6,551 bases of DNA, taken from Flavobacteriaceae bacterium (GTDB lineage Bacteria; Bacteroidota; Bacteroidia; Flavobacteriales; Flavobacteriaceae). The position numbers were made by a program, and so were the translations under genes. The stretch is from the NCBI GenBank assembly GCA_016763715.1, contig JAESTG010000094.1, forward strand, positions 1 to 6,551, in the 5' to 3' direction. Shown piece after piece: positions 1 to 6,298 of the stretch; within the stretch, counting starts at the first letter, position 1; each line of letters opens with the position of its first letter. Under the pieces are notes generated by a model. That model was not told where the DNA came from, made no database searches, and worked only from the letters and a program-made list of their open reading frames with translations.

Positions 1-214
1 TATTGGGCTCTACTTTTTTTATAGAATCCACGACATATGCTACACGGGCCATCCCGCCATACTTTCCACCACTTAATGGAGCAATTTCATAAACGTCATT
101 TAACTGCACAAACTTGAACGAGATTAAACCATCTTCCTTTTGTATTGGAATTTGTTTGGTGCTTTTACATCCCATAAAAAGCAACAGTACTAAGGATAAT
201 CGTGTCCATTTCAT
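1..214 (-). CDS. 5'-nucleotidase/UshA-family metallophosphatase lipoprotein (N-terminal part, runs off left edge)
   Basis: Reading from the ATG at 214 down to the window edge gives 71 residues of a longer protein. The N-terminus is a lipoprotein signal: Met-Lys-Trp-Thr-Arg, a Leu/Val-rich core, then LFMGC with the lipidated Cys at residue 16. The mature part begins with a beta strand and the motif FVQLNDVYEIAP (residues 35-46), followed by GGKYGGMARVA. This is the first metal-binding block of bifunctional metallophosphatase/5'-nucleotidase proteins. Asp40 is the expected ligand, and the position two residues on, a His in UshA, is Tyr here; from memory this Tyr form is common in the Bacteroidota/cyanobacterial branch. 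The family removes phosphate from nucleotides or related esters outside the cytoplasm. The start lies one base after the HMG-CoA lyase stop, so the two are probably co-transcribed and translationally coupled. The catalytic core and C-terminal substrate domain lie outside the window, so the substrate cannot be judged. Confidence 0.8.
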   Translation of the reverse strand, partial: MKWTRLSLVLLLFMGCKSTKQIPIQKEDGLISFKFVQLNDVYEIAPLSGGKYGGMARVAYVVDSIKKVEPN

Positions 215-215
215 A

Positions 216-1079
216 TCAATGATATTTTGTGAAAATTTTGGTGGCTTCATTATGTGCACTTTCAAGTGACATCGTATTAATATTAGTATCAACCTTCTTT
301 GAAGTAAAGTAACTAAGCATTTTTTCGGTAGGCATATTCCCCGTAAGCTCATCCTTGGCCATTGGGCACCCACCAAAACCTTGAATAGCACCATCAAATC
401 GCCTACAACCACTTTGATAAGCCGCATTTACTTTTTCATGCCATTTGACAGGCGTTGTATGTAAATGTGCGCCAAATTCAATGTTGGGGTATTTTGGGAT
501 TAAGTTTGAATACAAATAAGTTATCACTTCGGGAGTAGAAGTCCCTACAGTATCACTCAAAGATAATATGCGAACTCCCATAGACGATAATTTATCAGCC
601 CAATCTCCTACGATATCAACATTCCATGGATCCCCATAAGGGTTTCCAAAGCCCATAGATAAATAGGTAACTACCTCTTTATTATTTTGATCTGCTAGCT
701 CCAGAATTTCTTTGAGAGTTTCCATCGACTGAGCAATGGTTTTGTGCGTATTCCGCATTTGAAAGTTTTCAGAAATTGAAAAAGGATACCCTAAATACTG
801 TATTTCTGGATACGAAACGGCAGCTATTGCCCCTCTTGTATTCGCAACTATGGCTAACAATTTACTTTCTGTTTTAGACAAATCCAACCTAGCTAGCACC
901 GCAGCAGTATCTTTCATTTGAGGAATTGCCTTTGGAGAAACAAAGCTTCCAAAATCAATAGTATCGAACCCACACCGTAACAATGATTGGATATATTGAA
1001 TCTTTTTTTCTGTTGGAATCCACTCTTTAATCCCTTGCATAGCATCTCTGGGACACTCTATAATTTTGACTTCTTGCAT
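216..1079 (-). CDS. Hydroxymethylglutaryl-CoA lyase
   Basis: This 287-residue DRE-TIM-type aldolase is expected to cleave HMG-CoA to acetyl-CoA and acetoacetate, the last step of leucine breakdown, in the cytoplasm with a divalent metal. Residues matching the human enzyme by position are Arg11-Asp12 in ECPRDAMQG (catalytic Arg and metal ligand), His205 and His207 in GAHLHTTP (metal ligands), Cys238 in GFGGCPMAKDE (active-site loop Cys) and Asn248 in LTGN. The block SFVSPKAIPQM (residues 45-55) is also typical. Where the human enzyme has Glu72 this one has Asp42, a conservative change. The length is close to other bacterial HMG-CoA lyases, so the protein looks complete. The start gives an N-terminus (MQEVKIIECPRD) that begins right at the first barrel strand, as in relatives. 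It lies 72 bases downstream of the LysE-family gene on the same strand and one base before the metallophosphatase gene. A homologous aldolase such as a citramalate or isopropylmalate synthase is unlikely because of the GFGGCP loop. Confidence 0.93.
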   Translation of the reverse strand: MQEVKIIECPRDAMQGIKEWIPTEKKIQYIQSLLRCGFDTIDFGSFVSPKAIPQMKDTAAVLARLDLSKTESKLLAIVANTRGAIAAVSYPEIQYLGYPFSISENFQMRNTHKTIAQSMETLKEILELADQNNKEVVTYLSMGFGNPYGDPWNVDIVGDWADKLSSMGVRILSLSDTVGTSTPEVITYLYSNLIPKYPNIEFGAHLHTTPVKWHEKVNAAYQSGCRRFDGAIQGFGGCPMAKDELTGNMPTEKMLSYFTSKKVDTNINTMSLESAHNEATKIFTKYH

Positions 1080-1151
1080 TAGTTCAAATATACAATTTTG
1101 GATTTACGATTTGCACTATTGAGGATACACAATATGAAATTCGCAATGGCA

Positions 1152-1766
1152 CTAAGGGATAAGTATAAATACGGCAATGCCAATAAAAACGACAATCTGT
1201 AACCATTTTAAATACAGCCCTACTTTTTTATGTTTTAAAATATAATCTGAAATACTTCCTGCCAATAGTGCTATACTACTAAAGGCAACAAAGGAAACTG
1301 CCATGAAGGTAATTCCTAAAATGTAAAACTGACTCACAGTATTTTCTGAAGTATTCCAAAGAAACCCAGGGAAAAAGGCTAGAAAAAATATCATTACCTT
1401 CGGATTAAATAAGTTCATGATTACTCCTGTTTTAAAAAGCTGAGCGTAATTTTTCTTCGGAGCGTTTTCAGTAAAACTGATTTTAGAATCACTTTTAAAC
1501 ACAGTATAAGCGAGGTAAAATAAGTATAGTGCTCCCAAAATTTTAATTCCGTAGAAAATTTCGGGAGACGAAGTAACCACAGCAGAAACACCAAACGCAA
1601 GTAACGTCGTATGTACAATACAGCCACTTATCAATCCTGCGGTAGTTGCAATGCCACTTCTAGTGCCATTTACAATAGATTGTGTGAGTACATATATATT
1701 ATCTGGACCAGGTGAAATCGCTAATACCAAGGTTGCCAATGCAAACGAAATAAGACTTTCAATCAT
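1152..1766 (-). CDS. LysE/RhtB-family amino-acid exporter
   Basis: This is a small integral membrane protein of 204 residues with about six hydrophobic segments, the size and layout of the LysE/RhtB (LysE-type translocator) family, which exports amino acids or related metabolites across the inner membrane. The family signature AISPGPDNIYVL lies in the first membrane helix (residues 16-27), and NLFNPKVMIFFLAFFPGF near the middle matches the second conserved block. I chose the ATG at 1766 (MIESLISFALATLV) because family members start just before the first helix. An in-frame ATG at 1805 would add 13 residues (MVVAYTKKIYFYL) that do not resemble the family and would leave only 27 bases to the divergent gene. 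HMG-CoA lyase follows 72 bases downstream on the same strand, so co-transcription is possible. The exported substrate cannot be told from sequence. Confidence 0.9.
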   Translation of the reverse strand: MIESLISFALATLVLAISPGPDNIYVLTQSIVNGTRSGIATTAGLISGCIVHTTLLAFGVSAVVTSSPEIFYGIKILGALYLFYLAYTVFKSDSKISFTENAPKKNYAQLFKTGVIMNLFNPKVMIFFLAFFPGFLWNTSENTVSQFYILGITFMAVSFVAFSSIALLAGSISDYILKHKKVGLYLKWLQIVVFIGIAVFILIP

Positions 1767-1832
1767 GAGATAAAAATATATCTTTTTTGTGTAAGCAACG
1801 ACCAAAAGATTCGACTTAAAAACAAATTAGGT

Positions 1833-2750
1833 ATGATGAAAAAAACACTGCTGCTTTTAATTACACTCTCATTATTGTCAATCCAATCCTACTCTCAATC
1901 GGAAGCGACTTATTCCGTAAATTTCACGAGTAATTGGACACAAACGGCACACCCTCACCCTAGTGGTAGTTTACCAGGAAATGCACACTGGTCCAAATTG
2001 GTTGGCGCCACTCACAACAGTGACATTGTCTTCTTGGAAATGGGAGGTATAGCCACAGAAGGTGTGGAAAATATTGCTGAAACTGGTGGAAACACTGCTT
2101 TCTATAGCGAAGTAGACGCTGCTATTACAGCCAATTTCGCTAACGCATTGGTAGATGGTGATGGCTTAGCCAGCGCCGGAGGTCAAATAAACATCGATGA
2201 GATTATAACGACCGAAGATTATCCATTACTAACCTTACTTTCTATGATAGCTCCCAGTCCAGATTGGATGATTGCTATAAATAGTATTTCATTGATAGAT
2301 GGCAATGGGGATTGGATAGACGAAATTAACATCGACCTTTATCCTTACGATGCAGGTACCGATAATGGTATTGATTATACTTCCGGTGATTCTAATACCA
2401 ACCCGAAAGAACCTATTTCTAGTTTACAGGGCACAGCTCCTTTTTCAAATGAAATTATTGGAACAATCACTATAAGTTTGGAAAGTGTGGTTCTAGGTAT
2501 TAGTGACATCAGCATAAATCAAACTGTATTATTCCCTAATCCAGCTAACAATAAAGTGACTGTTTCAAATACAAGTAACCTAAAAACAGTTTCTTTTTAC
2601 AACGTACTTGGAGCCCAAGTAATGCAAGTAAAAAACATAAACAGCAACTCAACTCAAATTGATATTAACAGCTTACCAAATGGTATTTACTTGGTGAAAG
2701 TTCAAAACGACGCTAATGATGAAAGTATTAAACGTTTGGTGAAGCTTTAA
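1833..2750 (+). CDS. Secreted spondin-domain protein with T9SS type A sorting domain
   Basis: This 305-residue protein is built for export. Residues 1-21 are a Sec signal peptide (Met-Met-Lys-Lys, Leu/Ile-rich core, cleavage likely near SYSQ). Residues about 26-217 form a Spondin_N domain: [39 protein letters not shown] (141-151) and [11 protein letters not shown] (169-179) are its recognisable blocks, and the acidic residues in the last two are where the animal F-spondin fold binds calcium. Residues about 232-305 are a type A T9SS sorting domain: [21 protein letters not shown], the [10 protein letters not shown] strand and a C-terminal IKRLVKL. Such tails direct cargo through the outer membrane by the T9SS, with removal of the tail and often anchoring at the cell surface. 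The substrate or partner of bacterial spondin domains is not established; adhesion or matrix binding is an inference from the animal proteins. The double ATG (1833 and 1836) leaves the exact start uncertain by one codon. The last 23 bases overlap the end of pyrD on the other strand. Confidence 0.9.
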   Translation: MMKKTLLLLITLSLLSIQSYSQSEATYSVNFTSNWTQTAHPHPSGSLPGNAHWSKLVGATHNSDIVFLEMGGIATEGVENIAETGGNTAFYSEVDAAITANFANALVDGDGLASAGGQINIDEIITTEDYPLLTLLSMIAPSPDWMIAINSISLIDGNGDWIDEINIDLYPYDAGTDNGIDYTSGDSNTNPKEPISSLQGTAPFSNEIIGTITISLESVVLGISDISINQTVLFPNPANNKVTVSNTSNLKTVSFYNVLGAQVMQVKNINSNSTQIDINSLPNGIYLVKVQNDANDESIKRLVKL

Positions 2751-3774
2751 GTAACTTTTTATTAATAGACTTGATAAGTGCAGGTCCTTCATAAATAAAG
2801 CCAGTGTAAAGTTGTACCAAACTTGCTCCGGCTTCTATTTTTTCCAAAGCATCTTCCGCAGAATGAATACCACCCACTCCAATAATTGGAAAGGCTCTAT
2901 TGCTTTTTTCTGAAAGAAAACGAATCACTTCTGTAGAACGTTTGGTCAATGGCTTACCACTCAAGCCTCCCATTTCATTTTTATTTTCTGAAATAAGTCC
3001 GTCACGAGAAATCGTCGTATTGGAAGCAATAATACCATCAATTTTCGTCTCAGAAACAATAGAAATAATATCTAATAATTGCTCGTCCGTAAGATCTGGA
3101 GCAATTTTTAATAAAATAGGTTTTCTTTTACTTTTTGCTGAATTTTTTTGCTGAAGTGTCATTAACAAAGCCGTCAATGGTTCCTTATCCTGCAAGGCTC
3201 TTAAATTTGGAGTATTTGGAGAACTCACATTCACCACAAAATAATCTACCCAATCGAATAAAGCTTCAAAACACTTCACATAATCGTTTACAGCATCCTC
3301 GTTAGGTGTCGCTTTATTTTTACCAATATTTCCCCCAACAAGCACTCTTCTTTCTGCTGAATTAATAGGCGGGTTTTTCTTTAAACGAAGTACAGCTTCT
3401 TCAACACCACCATTATTAAATCCCATACGATTAATAATAGCACTGTCTTGTTTTAATCTGAAGAGTCTTTTCTTTGGATTCCCTGGTTGAGGCTTGGGGG
3501 TTACGGTTCCAATTTCAATAAATCCAAAGCCAAAGCTTGACAATTCTTTATAGAGTTTTGCATCTTTATCAAATCCAGCCGCCAAGCCAACAGGGTTGGG
3601 AAAGGTAAGTCCAAAAAGTGTCCGTTCCAACGACTTATCTTTAACAGAATACATACTTCGGAAAAATCCCCCTAAACCAATTCGGTGTAATAACTTAACC
3701 ATTTTAAAGGTAAAATGATGAACCGCTTCAGGGTCAAACAAAAATAATAGGGGTCGCAGGATTACTTTATACAT
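2728..3774 (-). CDS. pyrD: Dihydroorotate dehydrogenase (quinone), class 2
   Basis: PyrD oxidises dihydroorotate to orotate, the fourth step of pyrimidine synthesis, passing electrons through FMN to the membrane quinone. At 348 residues it has the class 2 form: an N-terminal amphipathic region (residues 1-40, starting [16 protein letters not shown]) that docks to the inner membrane, then the FMN barrel. Visible motifs are [16 protein letters not shown] (63-78), [17 protein letters not shown] with INRMGFNN (87-121), and [12 protein letters not shown] (181-192), in which Ser185 is the catalytic base that marks class 2 (class 1 uses Cys). Also present are LLKIAPDLT with Lys223, ASNTT with Asn252, IGVGGI (298-303) and [11 protein letters not shown] for FMN phosphate binding. 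It looks complete. It is divergent from pepT and convergent with the spondin protein gene, overlapping the latter by 23 bases, so it is probably transcribed alone. Confidence 0.97.
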   Translation of the reverse strand: MYKVILRPLLFLFDPEAVHHFTFKMVKLLHRIGLGGFFRSMYSVKDKSLERTLFGLTFPNPVGLAAGFDKDAKLYKELSSFGFGFIEIGTVTPKPQPGNPKKRLFRLKQDSAIINRMGFNNGGVEEAVLRLKKNPPINSAERRVLVGGNIGKNKATPNEDAVNDYVKCFEALFDWVDYFVVNVSSPNTPNLRALQDKEPLTALLMTLQQKNSAKSKRKPILLKIAPDLTDEQLLDIISIVSETKIDGIIASNTTISRDGLISENKNEMGGLSGKPLTKRSTEVIRFLSEKSNRAFPIIGVGGIHSAEDALEKIEAGASLVQLYTGFIYEGPALIKSINKKLLKASPNV

Positions 3775-3793
3775 AGATGGCTGTAATATGATG

Positions 3794-3801
3794 CAAAAAT
3801 A
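3794..3801 (-). promoter_or_regulatory. Candidate -7 promoter box for pyrD
   Basis: Read on the minus strand this is TATTTTTG, an exact fit to the Bacteroidota -7 consensus TAnnTTTG. It lies 19 bases before the pyrD start codon, which would give a leader of roughly 15 bases. The partner TTG expected about 17-23 bases further upstream is not at the right distance (the nearest TTG leaves only 12 bases), so this is a half-match in AT-rich sequence. Confidence 0.3.
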
Positions 3802-3864
3802 GTACTAAAACATCAAAAAGTTTAGGGGTTATTCCGTTAATTTGTAGTACTTATTTTTTGCATT

Positions 3865-5103
3865 ATGATAGACAAACAACACCTCATCAATAGATTTAAA
3901 AGTTACATCACCATAGATACCGAAAGTGATCCCAATAGTGATACAACTCCCAGCAGCAAAAAACAGTGGAATTTAGCCAATGCCTTAATTGAAGAACTAA
4001 AGGAAATTGGAATGGCTGAAGTAACCATTGACGATAATGCCTACATCATGGCAACCCTACCAAGCAATATTGACGAAGATGTTCCTGTCATTGGTTTTGT
4101 ATCTCACTTTGATACAACGCCAGATTTTACTGGAGCCAACGTCAACCCCCAGATTATCGAAAACTATGATGGCTCTGATATTATTTTAAACGAAGCTGAG
4201 AATATCGTGCTTTCTCCTAATGATTTTGACGATTTACTGCTCTACAAAGGACAAACATTAATTACCCCAGACGGAACGACACTTTTAGGTGCCGATGACA
4301 AAGCTGGTATTGCTGAAATTATTTCTGCCATGGAATATCTCGTGCAGCATCCCGAAATTAAGCATGGAAAAATAAGAATTGGATTTACACCCGATGAAGA
4401 AATTGGCAGAGGAGCGCATAAATTTGATGTAGAAAAATTTGGTGCTGAATGGGCATATACCGTAGATGGTAGTCAAATAGGAGAATTAGAATATGAAAAT
4501 TTCAATGCTGCAGGTGCTGTAGTAACTATCAAAGGTAAAATTGTACATCCAGGTTATGCCAAAGGAAAAATGGTAAATAGCATGTATATCGCCACTGAAT
4601 TTATCAATGCATTACCTCGTATGGAAACTCCTGAGCATACAGAAAATCGTGAAGGTTTTTTCCACCTCCATAGTGTAGAAGGTTCTGTGGATGGAACCAA
4701 ACTTCAGTATATTATTCGTGATCATGATTCGAAAAAATATGCAGAGAGAAAAGAAGTCATGCTTCAACTAGCTTCCAATTTAAACACCAAATTAGGAGAA
4801 GATCGTATTTCAGTAGAAATAAAAGATCAGTACTTCAATATGCGTGAAAAGATCGAACCAGTGATGCATATTGTGGATATAGCCGAAGAAGCAATGAAAC
4901 AAGCGGGAATCAAACCCCTAATCAAACCTATTAGAGGAGGAACGGACGGATCTCAATTGAGTTTCAAAGGATTACCCTGCCCGAACATTTTTGCAGGAGG
5001 GCATAATTTCCATGGTCGTTACGAGTATGTACCTGTAGAAAGCATGCGAAAGGCCGTTGAAGTAATTATAAATATTGCAAAATTAGTTGCTGTTCGAAAA
5101 TAG
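3865..5103 (+). CDS. pepT: Peptidase T (tripeptide aminopeptidase)
   Basis: PepT is a cytoplasmic dizinc M20-family aminopeptidase that removes the N-terminal residue of tripeptides. At 412 residues it is close to the E. coli enzyme (408). The metal and catalytic residues are all present: His81 and Asp83 in [10 protein letters not shown], Asp144 in LLGADDKAG (bridging), Glu178-Glu179 in [10 protein letters not shown] (general base and ligand), Asp201 in YTVDGS, and His383 in HNFHGRYE, which sits 29 residues from the C-terminus exactly as the E. coli ligand His379 does. The [12 protein letters not shown] block (356-367) is the usual substrate-binding loop, and the central lid domain covers about residues 210-325. 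The start is the ATG at 3865, giving [11 protein letters not shown]; no Shine-Dalgarno is evident. It is divergent from pyrD with a 90-base spacer that should hold both promoters. Downstream there is no intact gene before the terminator at 5415-5454, so pepT transcripts may extend there. Confidence 0.97.
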   Translation: MIDKQHLINRFKSYITIDTESDPNSDTTPSSKKQWNLANALIEELKEIGMAEVTIDDNAYIMATLPSNIDEDVPVIGFVSHFDTTPDFTGANVNPQIIENYDGSDIILNEAENIVLSPNDFDDLLLYKGQTLITPDGTTLLGADDKAGIAEIISAMEYLVQHPEIKHGKIRIGFTPDEEIGRGAHKFDVEKFGAEWAYTVDGSQIGELEYENFNAAGAVVTIKGKIVHPGYAKGKMVNSMYIATEFINALPRMETPEHTENREGFFHLHSVEGSVDGTKLQYIIRDHDSKKYAERKEVMLQLASNLNTKLGEDRISVEIKDQYFNMREKIEPVMHIVDIAEEAMKQAGIKPLIKPIRGGTDGSQLSFKGLPCPNIFAGGHNFHGRYEYVPVESMRKAVEVIINIAKLVAVRK

Positions 5104-5169
5104 AGGTAGGTTTTTCAAAACTCACCTGTTCTTTAGTTGAACTTTAATCTCAAATTATAGATTATCACT

Positions 5170-5339
5170 ATGAGAAAAATCCTACTGTCCCTTTCATAGG
5201 ACTGTTTGCTATTGGTTCTGTCCAAGAAACCGAGACCATGGATTATGCAACCAACAATTGAAAACGTGAATTCTGACTTGAGGCATTGAAAACTCTAGCA
5301 ATTATCACTATTGAACTTAATTATGAATATATCATCTAG
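5170..5339 (+). pseudogene. Remnant of a small secreted-protein gene
   Basis: The ATG at 5170 opens MRKILLSL, a typical signal-peptide beginning, but hits TAG at 5197-5199. If one T is restored to the TTT run at 5192-5194, the reading continues FIGLFAIGSVQETETMDYATNN, completing a convincing signal peptide (charged start, hydrophobic core, small residues before Gln-Glu) and an acidic mature start. That frame then meets TGA at 5259-5261 and 5274-5276 before running LEALKTLAIITIELNYEYII to TAG at 5337-5339. The parent would have been a secreted protein of about 57 residues of no family I recognise. One frameshift plus two nonsense codons suggests genuine decay, not a single read error. The terminator about 75 bases downstream fits a former gene here. 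The alternative is chance, since the region is AT-rich and the segment short; the signal-peptide match is the main support. Confidence 0.4.
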
Positions 5340-5414
5340 TAAGTATTCTGGTGATTAAGAATATAGGCTTGCCTAAGAAGGCATTCTTGTTGGTTATCAA
5401 TACTTAATCTGTTG

Positions 5415-5454
5415 TATAAAAAAACCTTCAGTTTTCACTGAAGGTTTTTTTATA
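5415..5454. terminator. Bidirectional rho-independent terminator
   Basis: A perfect inverted repeat forms an 18-bp stem (5415-5432 with 5437-5454) around a TTTC loop. Its core is CCTTCAGT/ACTGAAGG, flanked by seven A on the left and seven T on the right, so the RNA from either strand ends in a U-run after a GC-containing hairpin. It lies between converging transcription units: pepT plus the gene remnant from the left, and nusB–DUF1573–yajC from the right, ending 20 bases before the yajC stop codon. Confidence 0.93.
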
Positions 5455-5474
5455 CTTATAATTTAAAAAGTATA

Positions 5475-5759
5475 TTACTTTGCGTCTGCTTCTGGTGTGT
5501 TCAGTTTGCCACTCTTCTCAACAGAGATAGCCGTTTTGTCGAACTTCATTTTCCCAGCGCCGCTTTCAATTATGCAGGTTCCATCATCGTTTAACTCAAG
5601 AATTTTACCGTACATACCGCTGTTAGTAATTACTCTCATTCCTTTTTTTAATCCACCAAAGAATTTCTTTTCCTGCTTTAGTTTTTTTCGTTGCGGTAAT
5701 ACAATGAAGAAAATAATAAATACAGAAAATAAGAGTAAGGGGCCTAGTAGTTGATCCAT
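5475..5759 (-). CDS. yajC: Preprotein translocase subunit YajC
   Basis: YajC is a small inner-membrane protein that associates with SecDF and the SecYEG translocon, where it assists but is not required for protein export. This 94-residue protein has one N-terminal membrane helix (residues about 4-21, LLGPLLLFSVFIIFFIVL) directly followed by the conserved PQRKK, then the cytoplasmic domain with KKGMRVITNSGMYGKI (38-53), the family's most conserved block, and a second strand region DGTCIIESGAGKMKFDKTAI. The tail is charged and variable. Length fits the family (E. coli about 110). It begins 11 bases after the full-length stop of the DUF1573 gene on the same strand and is the last gene before the terminator, so it is the 3' gene of an operon with DUF1573 and nusB. 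It is intact, unlike both of those neighbours. Confidence 0.95.
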   Translation of the reverse strand: MDQLLGPLLLFSVFIIFFIVLPQRKKLKQEKKFFGGLKKGMRVITNSGMYGKILELNDDGTCIIESGAGKMKFDKTAISVEKSGKLNTPEADAK

Positions 5760-5770
5760 TCTAAACTAAA

Positions 5771-6250
5771 TTATTTTGTTTGAATTGGAGAACCTGAAGT
5801 TGCTCCGTCTTTAGGAGTAACAAAAGCTTTGATTTTAACAGTTTCTTTACCAGATGCTGTATTCGTGGTAATAGTAACAGTCTTACTTACTTGGTTTTTT
5901 CCACTTCCGTTGAATTTAACTAACAACTCTCCAGTAGCTCCAGGAGCAACAGGGTCTTAAGTAAATTCTGGTACTGTACAACCACAACTACTTTTTGCAT
6001 CTACAATGATAAGATCTGCGTCTCCATCATTTTTGAAAGTAAATATGTGCTCTTGAGGAGTCCCTTGGTCAATAGTACCAAAATCAAACTCAGATTCAGT
6101 AAATGTCATTACTGGATATGTAGAAGCTGCTGCCTCACGTTCTGCTGTTGCTGCAACATTCTCTCCGTTAACCTTATCAGCTGCATTTTCCTTACAAGAA
6201 GTAAAAGATACTAATGCTGCCGCTGCTAGTATAAAAATTGATTTTTTCAT
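5771..6250 (-). pseudogene. DUF1573 lipoprotein gene interrupted by an in-frame stop
   Basis: The ATG at 6250 begins a lipoprotein signal (MKKSIFILAAAALVSFTSC, lipid Cys at residue 19), then a low-complexity Ala/Glu linker and a DUF1573 domain from about residue 46: FTESEFDFGTIDQG, HIFTFKNDGDADLII and SSCGCTVPEFT. DUF1573 is an Ig-like, ASPM/SPD-2/Hydin-type fold of unknown function, common in Bacteroidota. Codon 98 is TAA (5957-5959). The same frame continues without any shift through DPVAPGATGELLVKFNGSG, the VTITTNT strand and KIKAFVTPKD to a second TAA at 5771-5773, giving the expected 159-residue length. Relatives usually have Lys (or a similar residue) where the stop is, so a single AAA-to-TAA change explains it. 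As read, the product would be 97 residues with half an Ig fold. The cause may be a true nonsense mutation or a sequence error; stop-codon readthrough is possible but unsupported. It sits 48 bases after nusB and 11 before yajC. Confidence 0.85.
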
Positions 6251-6273
6251 AGTTTATAATTTAAATTAAGAGT

Positions 6274-6294
6274 GGCTAAAATAGCCCTTTTTTT
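6274..6294 (+). terminator. Weak hairpin with T-run in the nusB–DUF1573 spacer
   Basis: On the plus strand GGCTA (6274-6278), AAA loop and TAGCC (6282-6286) are followed by C and seven T (6288-6294), the form of a short intrinsic terminator. It points opposite to the surrounding minus-strand genes, so it would only stop antisense transcripts. In the operon's own RNA it makes a five-pair hairpin without a U-run ahead of the DUF1573 start. With a five-bp stem it may be chance. Confidence 0.25.
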
Positions 6295-6298
6295 GAAT

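Larger units (their letters stand above)
5104..5474. other. 371-base stretch without an intact gene between pepT and yajC
   Basis: This gap is long for such a compact region. Its middle (5170-5339) reads as a damaged small-protein gene on the plus strand, and its right end carries a strong two-way terminator (5415-5454); both are listed separately. The remaining parts (5104-5169 and 5340-5414) are AT-rich with no open frame, tRNA-like fold or clear promoter that I can see. An 11-base word, ATTATCACTAT, occurs at 5161-5171 and again at 5301-5311, probably by chance. Confidence 0.6.

Noticed and set aside
1085..1092. TATATTTG on the minus strand, an exact TAnnTTTG -7 match upstream of HMG-CoA lyase
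   Set aside because: It ends only five bases before the start codon, so transcription would begin at or inside the ATG, and no TTG lies at the proper distance upstream. It is likely chance in AT-rich sequence.
1421..1627. Open frame of 68 codons on the minus strand inside the LysE-family gene
   Set aside because: It lies in another frame of a well-supported gene, has no family resemblance, and simply mirrors the hydrophobic codon bias.
1773..1805. Possible LysE-gene promoter: TATATTTT (7 of 8 to the -7 box) with a TTG 22 bases upstream, minus strand
   Set aside because: The box is imperfect, lies only six bases before the chosen start, and similar AT words are frequent here. It is not strong enough to list as a feature.
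2900..3154. 84-codon plus-strand open frame inside pyrD
   Set aside because: It is antisense to a highly conserved coding region; its composition is that of a shadow frame.
4285..4476. 63-codon minus-strand open frame inside pepT
   Set aside because: It is antisense to the catalytic core of pepT, with no recognisable motif or start signal.
5370..5388. Short palindromic words (AGGCTTGCCT, AAGAAGGCATTCTT) upstream of the terminator
   Set aside because: The stems are only 4-5 bp, with no spacing or context suggesting an operator or a structured RNA.
5497..5754. 85-codon plus-strand open frame covering yajC
   Set aside because: It is the reverse-strand shadow of yajC, which has clear family motifs on the minus strand.
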